Position numbers and translations under genes: made by a program. The notes under the pieces were generated by a model. The model did no database searches. It was not told the origin of the DNA and was given only the letters and a program-made list of their open reading frames with translations. From assembly GCA_009760855.2 (NCBI GenBank), contig WPIO01000062.1:62001-126000 (forward strand): DNA of 64,000 nucleotides, given 5' to 3'. Of this stretch, positions 1 through 11,784 are shown piece after piece (the first letter of the stretch is position 1; every line of letters starts with the position of its first letter). Source of the stretch: Cristatella mucedo (Eukaryota; Bryozoa; Phylactolaemata; Cristatellidae).

Positions 1-440
1 AGCATGTGAAAGCAAAAGTGAAGACACCCATAGCCACCGTTGAGTATGACCTGTGGCTAATGAGATGCGTAGAATTATGCATGAGTGCGCACGAAAAGCA
101 TTTCGGTACAAAAACAAAACTACAACTCCGTGGGGCGAAAGAAAAGTGGCGCCCGCCATCTCACGGCGTTCCGCTCAACCGCCACCAGCGCACTCCGTCC
201 AACCTGGTGAGCAGCCCGGGTCACCTGACCGTACGGTCGCCGCCGTCCACACTTCAGCCAGCCCTCCGGCCTGTGCAGACACTGCCATCTACTCTCTTTC
301 TCTCTTCCTTCCTGCTCTGGAGCAGCCTACCCTCCGGCTATGACTAGCTTAAAATAGTATATACGTCACTCGCCTCCCTTCGCCAGCTACAATAGTCGTC
401 TCACAACCCTTAAGTGCGAGAGGATTTTTCTTTCCTTCGT
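1..440. other. No gene recognised
   Basis: Fairly GC-rich DNA with two overlapping short open frames of about 100 codons that show no domain or splice-supported structure. Confidence 0.5.
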
Positions 441-660
441 TTTGACATCGCTCAGCCGCTTCCGGCAGCTGATAGGGACAGATGGGTCTTAAGCTGAGAC
501 TTGAATGATGCAAGGTCATTGCAGATAGTAACCGTACCCGAATGCAGTTTCGAACTTTCGGTGCATGCCAGCTGATGGCCTATCGATGTGTGGAAGCTGG
601 TGCCATATATAACCGGCAGGTTACCAAAAGCCGTGCTGTCACTTGCCTCCTCCAAGCGGC
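440..660 (-). mobile_element. LINE-C-like C-terminal fragment
   Basis: The minus strand reads NDLASFKSQLKTHLS, the end of an L2/CR1 second-frame protein also seen at 46.9 kb. No other part of the element is recognisable. Confidence 0.5.
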
Positions 661-904
661 AGTCACCTAGCCTCTTGCTAGATAGGCAGACCGGTGGCTA
701 AGGAAGCCTTAGCCGTTTTACAGGTCCAGACTTGCAAATCGAGGTATGATCCAACTTGCAACTCGAGGCACGGCATTCGGGCCCAGGAAGCCGGCCTGCG
801 AGTTTCGCCTCGAGGGCTTTACTTGAGATTTTGAGTATGTCATAGGCTGATCTGTAGATCAGAGGCGTGTGGTTTTGAGATTACTCTGCCCGTGACGCTC
901 CTTT

Positions 905-1064
905 TTAGTCGATTTGACCGCCTCGTTTGTGTAACGGCAGGAGAGTTTTAACGGCTGTCGCCACCGCTTGCAGTTGGCAATAAAGAATCATCCACTACAG
1001 GATTCAAACCCAAGACCTTGGTCTATAAGAGCTAGCACCTTACCTCCTGGGCTATCACGGCCTT
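905..1064 (-). mobile_element. SINE-2 copy, diverged
   Basis: Reverse copy with CACCGCTTGCAGTTGGCAAT, ACTACAGGATTCAAACCCAA and CTGGGCTATCACGGCC. Confidence 0.7.
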
Positions 1065-1069
1065 TGTTC

Positions 1070-2070
1070 AATGTGAGATGTGCCTCGCCCTGATCGATGT
1101 AGTGAGTGAGCGGGCTGTGCACGCCCCACAGTCGAGGTGGTATACGGGTGGGATGTCCTTTCGGTGATTGACGTGATATGGGGGACAGTCAGTCGTCGGA
1201 AGGTTGGGTTGATCGTGGATAGAGTCGTGCTTTCCCCGGCTCCGTGCTTAGTTGAATAAACTGGTGGCGTTAGTCGTCAGCGGATATCTCTGTGTGCGCC
1301 AGACGACAACTAAACTTCGGTATTTACTCACACGAATATACTTATTTTGCCACTCTATCGGTTATTTAATCCTTCTCTTGGCAAGTAGGAACTATAGAAT
1401 ACTAAAGCTGTTACTAGTTCGCAAGCACTTTCAAACCCGCTATTCCCTGCGATGCGAACGATGTGCTGGAAACTAAACAAGAACATGCTGAGGGAGTTCA
1501 TGAGGGTTCCAATTTTGCTAGGGCGAGGGGCTGAGGCCTAACCACAGTCACGAATGCGTGGTGGGTGCGAGGCGTGGCGTTCGATTGGGATGCTACTTTT
1601 CTTCATGTTCCATCATAAGCTTAATGGCTCGAGGCCTTAAGCCACCTGCTACTTTCCACTTGTACGATGACACTTGCCATTCTGAGGATCTCGGGGGTTG
1701 CATGCTTGCAATGCTAAGACCGGTTGCCCCTATACTGTATATACTTTGCCTCGACCCAAACTTCTTCTCGTGGGATTCACGTAAACAAGGGCTGGAATAA
1801 ACCAATTTGCTCTCCTATTTAGAGTTGATGCGGTGTAAATATAACCGCCAGCGCTAGTAAACTAGTTGTCGTTGCTTGCGGCGCTGCTTCACGTTGAAGT
1901 TGTATTTTCATAAGAAGCTTCCATGTTTGGTCAAAATATTCTATCCCCTGCCCTGGATTTGGGACTACTTTCCGCAGTGCCTGCAGATCTCGCTACCAAC
2001 ATGTGTGAAAATGCCTAAAGAGAGCATGATTTCTCTTACGGTATTATAAAAACGTTTGATTATTATAATT
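1070..2070. other. No gene recognised
   Basis: About 1 kb between a SINE-2 copy and a LINE-B fragment. Short open frames only. Confidence 0.5.
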
Positions 2071-2074
2071 GTTA

Positions 2075-2430
2075 TTTCATTAGCTCGCTAGTTCTGTCGA
2101 GACTAGAATACTGTAATTCGGCAGTGGCAGGGCTACCGAAAAAGCTATCAAGCTTCTAGAGTTGGTGATGGATACGGCCGCAAGATTGGTTTCTAAAGTA
2201 AACAAAAACAGCGGTTTCCCGTCTCCTTTATTAAAGGAGCCACAAAATCTCTTGGCCCTCTTAGGAGAGTAAATTAGGTGTACCATTCTTTAACGTAAAG
2301 ACTGTCGGAGAAAAAATTGTTCGCTCTGCTTATCGTAGACTGTTGAACACTTCCACAATTCCTACGCTATGACATCCCAGCATCTGCTGACTATGGCGCA
2401 TCCTGACTAGTCGTCCTTCGCTGCTACTTC
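2075..2430 (+). mobile_element. Diverged LINE-B-like fragment
   Basis: The plus strand reads VLSRLEYCNSAVAGLPKKA and then AARLV, the conserved block after the L2/CR1 reverse transcriptase core, followed by TTCCACAATTCCTACGC as in the 6.3 kb copy. Heavily decayed. Confidence 0.6.
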
Positions 2431-2580
2431 CACATTGCCGAAATCATGGCTTGATTAGATAATATTGTGACAGTTAAACTAGTTCTTGTGCTTATGAACT
2501 CACGCCTATATGATCGCGATTTCCTTTATTCAGGACGTCAGGCCTGTGACCTCACTAAAAGAAAAGAAAAAAAGAAAATG

Positions 2581-2748
2581 CTAGCTGATATAACAGCCTC
2601 TTTTTGTATAGCGACAGAAGAGCCTTTACGGCTATCACCACTGCTTGCAGTGGCGATAAAGGATCGCCCACTGCAGGATTCGAGCCCACGACCTCGGGGG
2701 CCGAGGTCGTGAAAAGCAACCGCCTTACCTAGTGAGCCATTACGGCTA
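2581..2748 (-). mobile_element. SINE-2 copy
   Basis: Reverse copy of the element at 46214, with GGATTCGAGCCCACGACCTC and TGCAGTGGCGATAAAGGATC. Confidence 0.88.
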
Positions 2749-2754
2749 GTCTGC

Positions 2755-3410
2755 AACCTGCATACAATCCAACTGCTGGCCAGAGCTTGTCATCGGCGTA
2801 GCTGCCACATCACGGCAGCGCTGTCTGAGCTTCACTGGAGCCCACCAGGCATCGAATCCATTTCCCAATCCTTAGTCTGACTTACAAGACACTTCATCCC
2901 TCTTGAACCAGCCTATCAATCCGACCTCATTGGTCTGCGTGCTCTCGAACTACCTGCTGCTCATCATCTCTCCGTCATCTCTCCGTCCCTCCAACTAAAT
3001 TGAAATACTTTGGTGAGCGAGCCTTCAGCTCTTTGGCACCGAGAGTCCGGAACTTGCTACTAGCAATGACTTTCAGATATAGTTCTCGAATCTAGACGAA
3101 TCTGTTCCGGTTTTCTTTTCCTTCGCCGAAGTGGAGTTGTCTTTGTTCCATAGTGCTTCGTTTGCTTGCATGTGCATGATTCAGTGCATGCTACAAGCCT
3201 TTACAGGCTTTACAGACCGGTTTCACCGAGAGTCTTTATGTTTGCTTTAACATGCTGGCCTGAGCACGATACCCGAGTGCTTTTGCATACTTGATACCGT
3301 ACGTGCTACCAACCACTGGATAGTGATTATCTTGCAGCAAGTTATAAGACGCCTAAGTAGAGACTAAGCTGTGTTAAGGCGCTATAAAAAGCATATAAAA
3401 ATATACTTAC
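2755..3410 (+). mobile_element. LINE-C 3' end fragment
   Basis: The plus strand shows KLKYFGERAFSSLAPRVRN, the conserved C-terminal block of L2/CR1 proteins, followed by untranslated sequence and a terminal hairpin (GACGCCTAAGTAGAGACTAA ... AAGGCGCTATAAAAA). It follows a SINE-2 copy directly. Confidence 0.75.
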
Positions 3411-3599
3411 ATACCACCGGCTTCATCGTCTCCCCTTCAGATTCTGAAGTGCTCCCGAATTTCTCTTTTTTGTGAGATCGTGTGTTGGCTATTATATGTC
3501 CACCAAAAACCACTTAGTGAGTGAGCTCTAGGGAAACCACCCTTATGCAACATCCACTACTTTGGACTTTTGGTTTGGACTTTGCGGGGGTCAGATGGA

Positions 3600-3600
3600 G

Positions 3601-3658
<58 letters not shown>

Positions 3659-3676
3659 CTACACACACACACACAT
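3600..3676. repeat. (CA)n microsatellite
   Basis: Nearly pure CA dinucleotides with two short breaks. Confidence 0.97.
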
Positions 3677-3679
3677 ATT

Positions 3680-5000
3680 GATAGTTGCCATGCAAGTGGA
3701 TGACAATAGCATCTTACTGTACTTAGCATACTTTATTTTAGGAGTCCGAGTATTTAAGCTCCTGCTAAATTGCAGCAATAAATATAGGCATTGCGATCAC
3801 AAGCAGGTGAGAAAAGGACAAAGACAAGATTCTGCCTCCAGGCAGCAGCTGGAAAGTGCAATGGAAAACGTGAAGGAGTAGTTTGCAAAGTGATACCAAA
3901 CCCTACTTACAACACCTCAAAAACGGCTACTAAGTTTGAGACCCTTGGGGTGGCAAAACTCATTGTCTTCTCTACGCAAAGTGTATATAAACATTAAGGG
4001 TAAATTAAAAAAAAATATTGAGAAAATTGGTAAAAGATCAACATCTTATAACTTGGATTTGTAACAACTCTTTTAACCTTGGTATATTGTGGTACATGTT
4101 TGCAGCTTGCCAAGGTATACGCTCGTGACTTCGAAACAGCTTTATTTACAGTATAGCTTTTCCCTTTCTAAATTCTATAACTCGGCCAATACTTCAACGT
4201 TGAACGTAAAATTGCAAATGTGAGTTCAGCTCTGCTTGTCCAACACTGCAGTAGTTCATTTCTTGCTTGGGCCATTAGGTTTGCAATAAATACTTCTCCG
4301 TAATTGCAGATAATATAGTTCACGGACTGTGCAAATAGCAGGACAGCATATTACCTGTTCACATATGCCGATTGTCTTGAGCCCACGACCTCGGTTGTCA
4401 AAAATGATCATCTTGATCTGGGTCATCAACGGTGGTCATTAAAGGCGAGCATCTTAACCCGTGGGCCAAACCCATAGAATCTTGCTGGTTTGGTCCAGCG
4501 GTTAAGGTGCTCGCCCCGACCAAGGTCTGGCTGAGTTCGTGGGCTCGAGCCCCGAGGCATATGTGAAGCGCCTGAATAGAGATTAAGTTCTCTTTGGGCG
4601 CTATACAAATGAATTTTATTTATTTATTTAATCTTCCACATGCAATCTATTACCTCGAGCCTTCGGCCGAGTGATGGTAAACGATTTAACATGAGGCCTG
4701 TATATTTTACCTGACCAGCGAAGAAACCCCAGCACAAATTCCTAATATACCTTATCAGGATGTCCTATCATTTGAGCTCTGATATGCTCTCACTTGATGT
4801 TTGATGCAACGTGGCAAAGATTACATTATCTTAACGAGGATTTCCTCAATATGGTGCTAGGTTGGATTAAGTGATATCCCTGTAACCAGTGTATGCAAGC
4901 CAAACGATCAAAGTGGGTATGCTAGCATCATAGCAGCATAACAACTTTGACCTAAACAAAAGTGAGGGCAGTCACTGAAACTTTCACATGTGGTCTTACA
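3680..5000. other. No gene recognised except SINE-1 copies
   Basis: AT-rich DNA. The only features are SINE-1 sequences at about 4378-4630. Confidence 0.5.
4483..4630 (+). mobile_element. SINE-1, tRNA-derived head with LINE-like hairpin tail
   Basis: The head has pol III box A-like TGGTCCAGCGG and box B-like GGGCTCGAGCCCC with tRNA spacing. The tail GAAGCGCCTGAATAGAGATT ... GGGCGCTATACAAATG matches the LINE-A/C terminal hairpin in form and sequence and ends in TTTATT repeats. A second, diverged reverse copy appears to lie just upstream (about 4378-4480). Confidence 0.85.
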
Positions 5001-5004
5001 TAGG

Positions 5005-6675
5005 TCACTATGCCTTTGCCCTCATACCCTTCTTTGGTCTTGATGCCATTGGTGGCCGTCCAAATGCGTGCTTCGTATGCTTTATTAGTCTTCTTACTTA
5101 AAAAGCCTGTATTAGATACAGAGCTCCTTGCAAACTATCGCCCAGTTTCCCTTCTTTCTTTCTTGTCAAAAATTATTGAAAAAAATGTTGCTAAGCAGCT
5201 GGTTGAACATATTGAAAAGAATTAAAGGTCAGAAAAATTTTAATCGGGGTTCAAAAGGCAGCATTCCACTGAAAGTGCTCCCCTCCGTGTTAACAATGAC
5301 ATCCTACGTGGCAACGACGACGGGAATGTCACTGCCCTAGCTGTGCTAGATTTTTCAGCTGCCTTCGATACCATTGATCTCGAGGTTCTGCTTGAACGAT
5401 TGAGAGCAACGATCGGTCTGGCAGACGAAGCACTGGCATGGTTTAAATCGTACTTGTCTGATCGTGTTCAATCCGTGTCTAGTGGTGGCCAGGTCTCACA
5501 CACGAGACGGGTCACCTGTGGAATCCCTCAAGGATCTGTACTCGGTCCCTTGCTGTTCTCAATTTGTACTCAACCTCTGGGAAAAGTGATTAAGGTCCAT
5601 GAATAAGATATCACATTTATGCTGACGATACTCAGCTGTATTTGTCATTCAAACCGTCGGAATCTGCTGCAGCAACTGAGAAACTGAATGCTTGCCTTGC
5701 CGACATTCGATCATGGACGTCGGAAAACTTCTCGAAGCTAAATGACGATAAAACCGAACTGCTGCTCATTGGACACTCTAAGCGTGTGGCTGGATTAAAA
5801 GGCTTTACTCTTCTAATAGGTGCTGCTGTTGTGCGACCATCACCACGTGCTCGAAATTTAGGTGTCGTTTTTGAAAACTGCCTCAATTTTAAAAGCGTCA
5901 TTCAGGAGACTGCTTCTACAGCTAGCCACCACGTCCGATCCCTATCCAAGATTAGGAGCAGTCTTCCACAGTGGCTTATGCAAGATTTAACTAGCTCCTT
6001 AGTTCTGTCTTGGCTTGATTATTGTAATTCCCTTTTGGCTGGGCTACCAAAAAAAGCAACTAGGCCCACTGCAGCTGACTATGAACATGGCTGCAAGGGT
6101 AGTCTTCAAGTCCCAGAGGTTTGAGCACGTGTCTCCTTTGCTAAAAGAGCTAGGATGGATGCCGGTTGAGCAACTGGTACAAAGCAAAGTTCTTACGCTG
6201 ACCCACAAGGCCCGCCACGGTTTTTCGCGCTCTTTCGTACCTAGCTGAACTGCTGCACAAGTTTCAGCCTCTTCGCTCCCTCAGGTCTTGTGTGGACAAG
6301 AAATTAGCTGTTTTATTCCTCCGCCTAAAGACCGTTGGCGGCAGAAGCTGTAGCTCTGCAGGTCCTAGACTGCGGAACTCGCTTCCACAATTCTTACGCA
6401 ACGACAACTGCTGTCCTGCTGCCGACTATGGCTCATCGTTTTCAGCGGTCCTGAGCTGCTACTTCCATGCTATTAACTACCTCAACTGCTCTCCTGACTC
6501 TGCTATGCTTCCCAATTTCTCTTTGTTGCGTGAGACAAAGTCTGTTGGCTACCGAATGCGTACCGAAAGCCGCTTAGGCTGCGAGTTCGCTATTCAAAAC
6601 TCTCCTGGGTAACACCCACATAGTATTTATAACTTTATGGAGTTACAGACGGAGATACACTACACTACATTCTCT
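5005..6675 (+). mobile_element. LINE-B (L2/CR1-type) reverse transcriptase remnant, 5' truncated and frameshifted
   Basis: Broken frames carry the reverse transcriptase order: NYRPVSLLSFLSKIIEK, AVLDFSAAFDTIDLE, TCGIPQGSVLGPLLFS, YADDTQLYLS (5627-5656), then LNDDKTELLLIGHS and the C-terminal GPRLRNSLPQF. Stops and frame changes separate the pieces (for example after 5606 and 6124). The 3' end contains GAGTTACAGACGGAGATACA and an ACATT-type tail. It is a dead copy. Confidence 0.92.
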
Positions 6676-6679
6676 GCAG

Positions 6680-8076
6680 CTTCACGGTATGATTTCATCG
6701 CATCATCGTACGATTTTTCTCTGTTTCCAACATCCATAACTGTATTAAGCAGAGCGTTCTATATTCATGCATGACACAACTACAGTGTTCTATATTAACA
6801 CATTCAGATGAAAAGCAAGTTACAGAGTCTTACCACTCACCCTTTTGTTTCCGAGCTTTAATTTTCTCCATGTTCTGTTCTCTGTATATTTTACAGTAAT
6901 TTCATTTTCGTTCTTTCTTTAGCAACCGGTCTTTTCTCTTGGATTGCACCCCATATAAAATCAGTTTCCTCTAAAAATTAGGCTCCAAAATACAGCAGCC
7001 TTATGGAACTGTTAGTCACTACCAGTCAGGCGCCGGAGCTGGGTATTGCCGCTTTATCGTTTTTTGGAATTCACACGGAGATACATAACACATGAATATA
7101 GAAAACCTTGTTACGTTACTGTGTCTCCGGCTGCAGCAGCGCTAGTGGAGTTTCACGGAGACACAAAGACACGAGCGGGCGAACGAGACTCTCTCTTTAT
7201 TTCCCTAGCGGATACATACATAAGCTTGGGGGTTGACTTACTACAGATAAGGGAGTGCATCTGTGGTGGGCCACATGCTTACGTCAAAGGCTGCACCGAG
7301 TCAATGGTGCAACCATCCGCCGCAGGCGGGGCATACCTCGGCGGCCGAGAAGCAACAGGCGCACACAACAACCTCCAAGCAAGAGCGATCTGCAGATGGT
7401 ACTTAGACCTAAGCTGCGGTGCTTGTCGCTCCAGCATGCCCATCCAAAACTGCCAGAAGGCGGCAAGAGTCGACCCATGCCAACGAACACAAACTAAACA
7501 ACACTTTCACTGCGTACTGCTTTCTAGCACTCTTGTATCTTTTCTCAGCCGCTGAAAAATTACATGACGCAATTTATCGACTGTATCCTGTAGTTTCCTC
7601 TATTTTGAGGCCTCCTTTCGTCCTCACTTGGAGAGGAATCTAACTTTTACGAGGTGCTGAATAGTATTTTTCAATGTTAACAACTTTTTGGACTTGCTTT
7701 TTTATAAGTACACCCATTAGATACAGCGCATTTTTGCTATTTGCATCTTACCCATAGAAAACGATTCGTTTTTTGCTCAGGGCACCATACCCGTAGCAGC
7801 TTCTATGGGCATAGCGCCCATAGCAGGACGGCGTATTAGCTTATTAAGCTGACAACTTACCGGAAGCGCACGGGAAGCAGAAATGGACTCGTTTAGTGAG
7901 AGAGGCTATTTACCAGACAACATTGCATCTGAAGTTAGTCACTATTGTTAGGTTCATGGAAGAAGCATGAATTAATTTAATTCGAACTCAACGTATTACC
8001 ATGTATGTCTACGGTGCATGACCTCGGCCGTCCGGCTGGTTGCCAGCACCGGCGACCCGCCGGTATCGGAGTAGAA
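6680..8076. other. Region upstream of SUCLA2
   Basis: Probably includes the SUCLA2 promoter and 5' UTR just before 8077, which is GC-rich (CGGCGACCCGCCGG). Overlapping open frames at 7046-7643 lack an ATG start for the longest one and show no family resemblance, so I do not call a gene. Confidence 0.45.
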
Positions 8077-11000
8077 ATGGCGTCGATGTTTCTCCGCGGT
8101 CCCCGAGCTTGCGCTCAGCTGGTTTTGAGTGATTTGAGGAAGGTAGGCTTTTTTGTGTCTCACTTTCAACTTCTCAGATGCACTCAGCATGCCTAAATTT
8201 GCACGTTATTTTTCGCCGTGTGACTAAATGTTGGGCTTCGTGACTCGGTAGCTAGGGCGCTGTCGATTCGTCGGCAGCTGCTCACTCCTCGTCATCTTTC
8301 TGCTATATCCGCCCACCCGCGCACCGACCGATTGTCGTCTAAAGGCTCCTTTTCCTTCACTCGCTAGTGACTTCGTACCCCAAAAGAAGCCACTTTAGTT
8401 GATAGTCGTGCTAGATGAATCGTACTTGTCACCTACCGCACACGCAGACGACGCATGTACATGCAAGGCATGCGTCGTTGGGCATAGGGCTTGCTGCTAC
8501 GTTGATTCAGCTCTTCTGTTTGGAGGAAGGCTTTAAGCATGTCCTAGCAAAGTGTATTTGGTTTTTTTAATGGCAGTTCATTCCCTGTCAGTATATAAGT
8601 CCGCATATGCCTTTATAATGCTCTCCCTGGACTGGGGTTCAAGAGTTGCAATCGTACATTAGCACCTGCCCGCGATCCCGACCCGTATAGCGAGGGCCTG
8701 AATGTTAAATCTCACTTGGAGACTAAACGTGTTAAGTGCTTCGTTTGCCGTCGCCGTTGTGCGCATTTACTTTGTCGGTATAAGCTACTGGTTATATCCG
8801 TGGTCGAAATAGAATGAGAATCGTGGGAGGCACCACGTGCCATTAGTCAAAACAAGGCCTTACTCGCAGGCGCTGCTTAAATCAAGCACTTTCCCTGCGG
8901 CTGTCTAACCAACGTCGTGAACTCTTGGGCCTGCACAGAGTGCCGACATTGGCACTGGTAGCCAAACCTGCATGTCGTCCTGTAGCATACATCATTTCTG
9001 GCCAAGGCATGCATACATGTTCAGTGACTTGGGATGCAATCGCCCCTCATTTTAAATTAACGTTATCTGTTTTGGAGAAATGGAGGAAGTCTTCTGTAAC
9101 AGCTTTCAATAGGGATAATGTCCTGCTTTTGTGTGTAGCTGGCTGACTTGCTAGCTGGCAAGATGAATACTGCTTCTTTGAGGAATTTTCGAGCTTGCCC
9201 GATGCCACCGATATTAAAACATTAGCGTAAGGCTGCCATCGGTGCTGAACAAACAGTAGGCTCACATTCTTTGAAGATTTTACATCCGTGAAGCCTATAT
9301 ATGCAGTCGGTGTTTGCAGCTTTGACCGAGTTGTTGAGGGCACGACAGTTATGCATAGCATTTGCAGTAGCTGCACTTCTCTGTGGTCCCAGGGCTTGAT
9401 TGTCTCACTAGGGGTCCATGGAAGGTTGCTGAAGCACTATAGTGTTGCACCTAGCTGCCAAGGAATTGGTCAAACTATGACAGGCTGCCTTGCAGTTCGA
9501 ACAGATTGCCATGTAACTTACGCCTCAAGGTGAAAATTGTAGCTACTGGGCTGTTCAAGCTAGGCACAGAGAATATTATGTTATGCAAGAAGCCTCAGTT
9601 GATGTGTATCATACCGTCGTGGAGGAAGTCAGCTGGCTATATTTAGCAGTAAACTGCTCGCCAGCATAGACACACACAGGCATTGCTCGTGTGGTGTAAC
9701 ACAGGGATTGGCTGTTTTGGGTACATGGAAACAAAAGCTTCCGTTGTCAGGTAACATGACGATTTAATAACTGCTTCTTATACCCCTCCTCATTCATAGT
9801 GCAGCTGTCCTAACTCAAGCAAAGTAGGTTGGTCCTCTACTCCTGAAGGCAGTTCATCTTTCATCATACTTTTGCCACTCAAGGTTTTATTTTTATGATA
9901 GTGATACTGGCATCGTTCTCGCTTCAGGCAAACTTCTTGTTCGGTGTCCACGGTGTGGCTTCAGATTGCTCTGTATTTCTAAAAAAAAATTATTGACCGT
10001 ACTGCTGATAACACGAGTCATATTCCAGATATTAGTTTGAAGTCAAAGTCACGTACGTCTTCATGTGGTATCTTTTTAGCCTATTTCGCCTCACGGTGCT
10101 ATCGTGAGCATGTCTTTCTTCTTCTCGGATCGCATGCTGCAAGCTATGGCAGAGCATGTACTAGCACACGCACTCAGTTGCAAAAAATCCTCGCAGTATG
10201 CCCGGCGATGATGTTATCTATAAATACATTCGGGTAATAATAAGGTTTTCTTGCATGCATGGCAAAATAAAGTTATGCAAAGCATCTCTAAATATTATTT
10301 GACAGCCCCAAAACAAACAAATACGCGGCTGATATGTATTCATTACTAGCACACGCACTCAGTTGCAAAAAATCCTCGCAGTATGCCCGGCGATGATGTT
10401 ATCTATAAATACATTCGGGTGATAATAAGATTTTCTTGCATGCATGGCAAAATAAAGTTATGCAAAGCATCTCTAAATATTATTTGGCAGCCCCAAAACA
10501 AACAAATACGCGGCTGATATGTATTCATTTAGTGTGATGTCCTATTCTTTGATTCTTTATGAACTACCTTATCTGGCAGGGTTTAGAGGCCACAAGCTTC
10601 TGCACTGTCTCCTACTGTAGCAAATTCAAATTAACCTGAGTTTTACTCAGAAGGCCGGTTACTCTGCCTAGGTTGCTTTTTTTTTTTTGCTAGGATGGTT
10701 GCTTGGTTGGACGCCTAGGTTTCTTGTATCACTTTCTTTTTGTTGCTTCCCCCTTCAATCTGCTTGTATTTGTAGAATATACTTACTATCGTAAGATAAG
10801 GCTACATTTTAGGCCTGGCTTGTGTCAAGCCACTGACCCATTGCAGCGGTGTTATCTGGTTCTTGCCGTCCTGTGGCAAGGATTGCAAAAGTGCAGTTGA
10901 TCTTGGTTTCAAGTTCACCTCGTGGTTAGCAGTTGCTGACCTGCTCGGCAGTTGCTGAGCAAACCCTGCTCAATAGTGGAGTATATTTTCAGTGAATGCG

Positions 11001-11739
11001 TGCTTAGCAGCTTGTTTTGTGTGTGGCACTTCTGTGTGCATGTGTGTTTGTGCGTGTTCACAGGTATGTGCATGTGCATGTTCATAGGGCAACTCGTTTT
11101 TAGCACTTGCGTGCTTGTGCTGACCAGACATTCCATCCACGGATCTTCGCGTCGCTGCTTTATCTAGAGGATCAGAAGTGTGCTTGCTGCATTGGTGAAC
11201 CACGTGCATCCGGTAGTTCGTGTCTGCTGCAGTCTTTTTTGTGTGTGATGTCTGATCCTGGGTTTGGGACATGGTTTGTGATGGTACTTACTGCACTATG
11301 TGTCTGCTGTATTTAACTTGCCTAGGTGCTTCCAAGATGTACTGTAGCCAGCCAGCGCAAGCTTTCCATCCACGAGGCCGACAGCATGGGCCTGCTGAGA
11401 AAGGCGGGTGTCTACGTGCCCAACTTCAAGGTCGCCCGGACCAAGGAGGAGGCTCGCGCTGCCGCCGAGTCTGTCGGTGAGTGCGCTTCGACTGTCGTGG
11501 CAGGCACAGTTTTCTCTCTTCTCACGCGAAGCCTTCTTGCCACGAGCGCCTCTGCCATGACGGCTATTCAGCCCATGGCAGTCTAGCTTCGTCTCATGGT
11601 AACTCGCTTGGTTCAGCCATAGGCGTTTGTAATTTGTGGCAATCGCTATGCAGAATGGTGTGGTCAAACCTTACATTTGCGACACGGGCTGCTACCCAAA
11701 AGTAATGGCGCTCCGACTCGACCTGTGCGCACACACGCG

Positions 11740-11784
<45 letters not shown>

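Noticed and set aside
3521-3881. His-Thr-rich open frames
   Set aside because: Translations of the CA microsatellite.
7046-7643. A 169-codon frame upstream of SUCLA2
   Set aside because: No ATG start, no family resemblance, overlapped by open frames in other phases.
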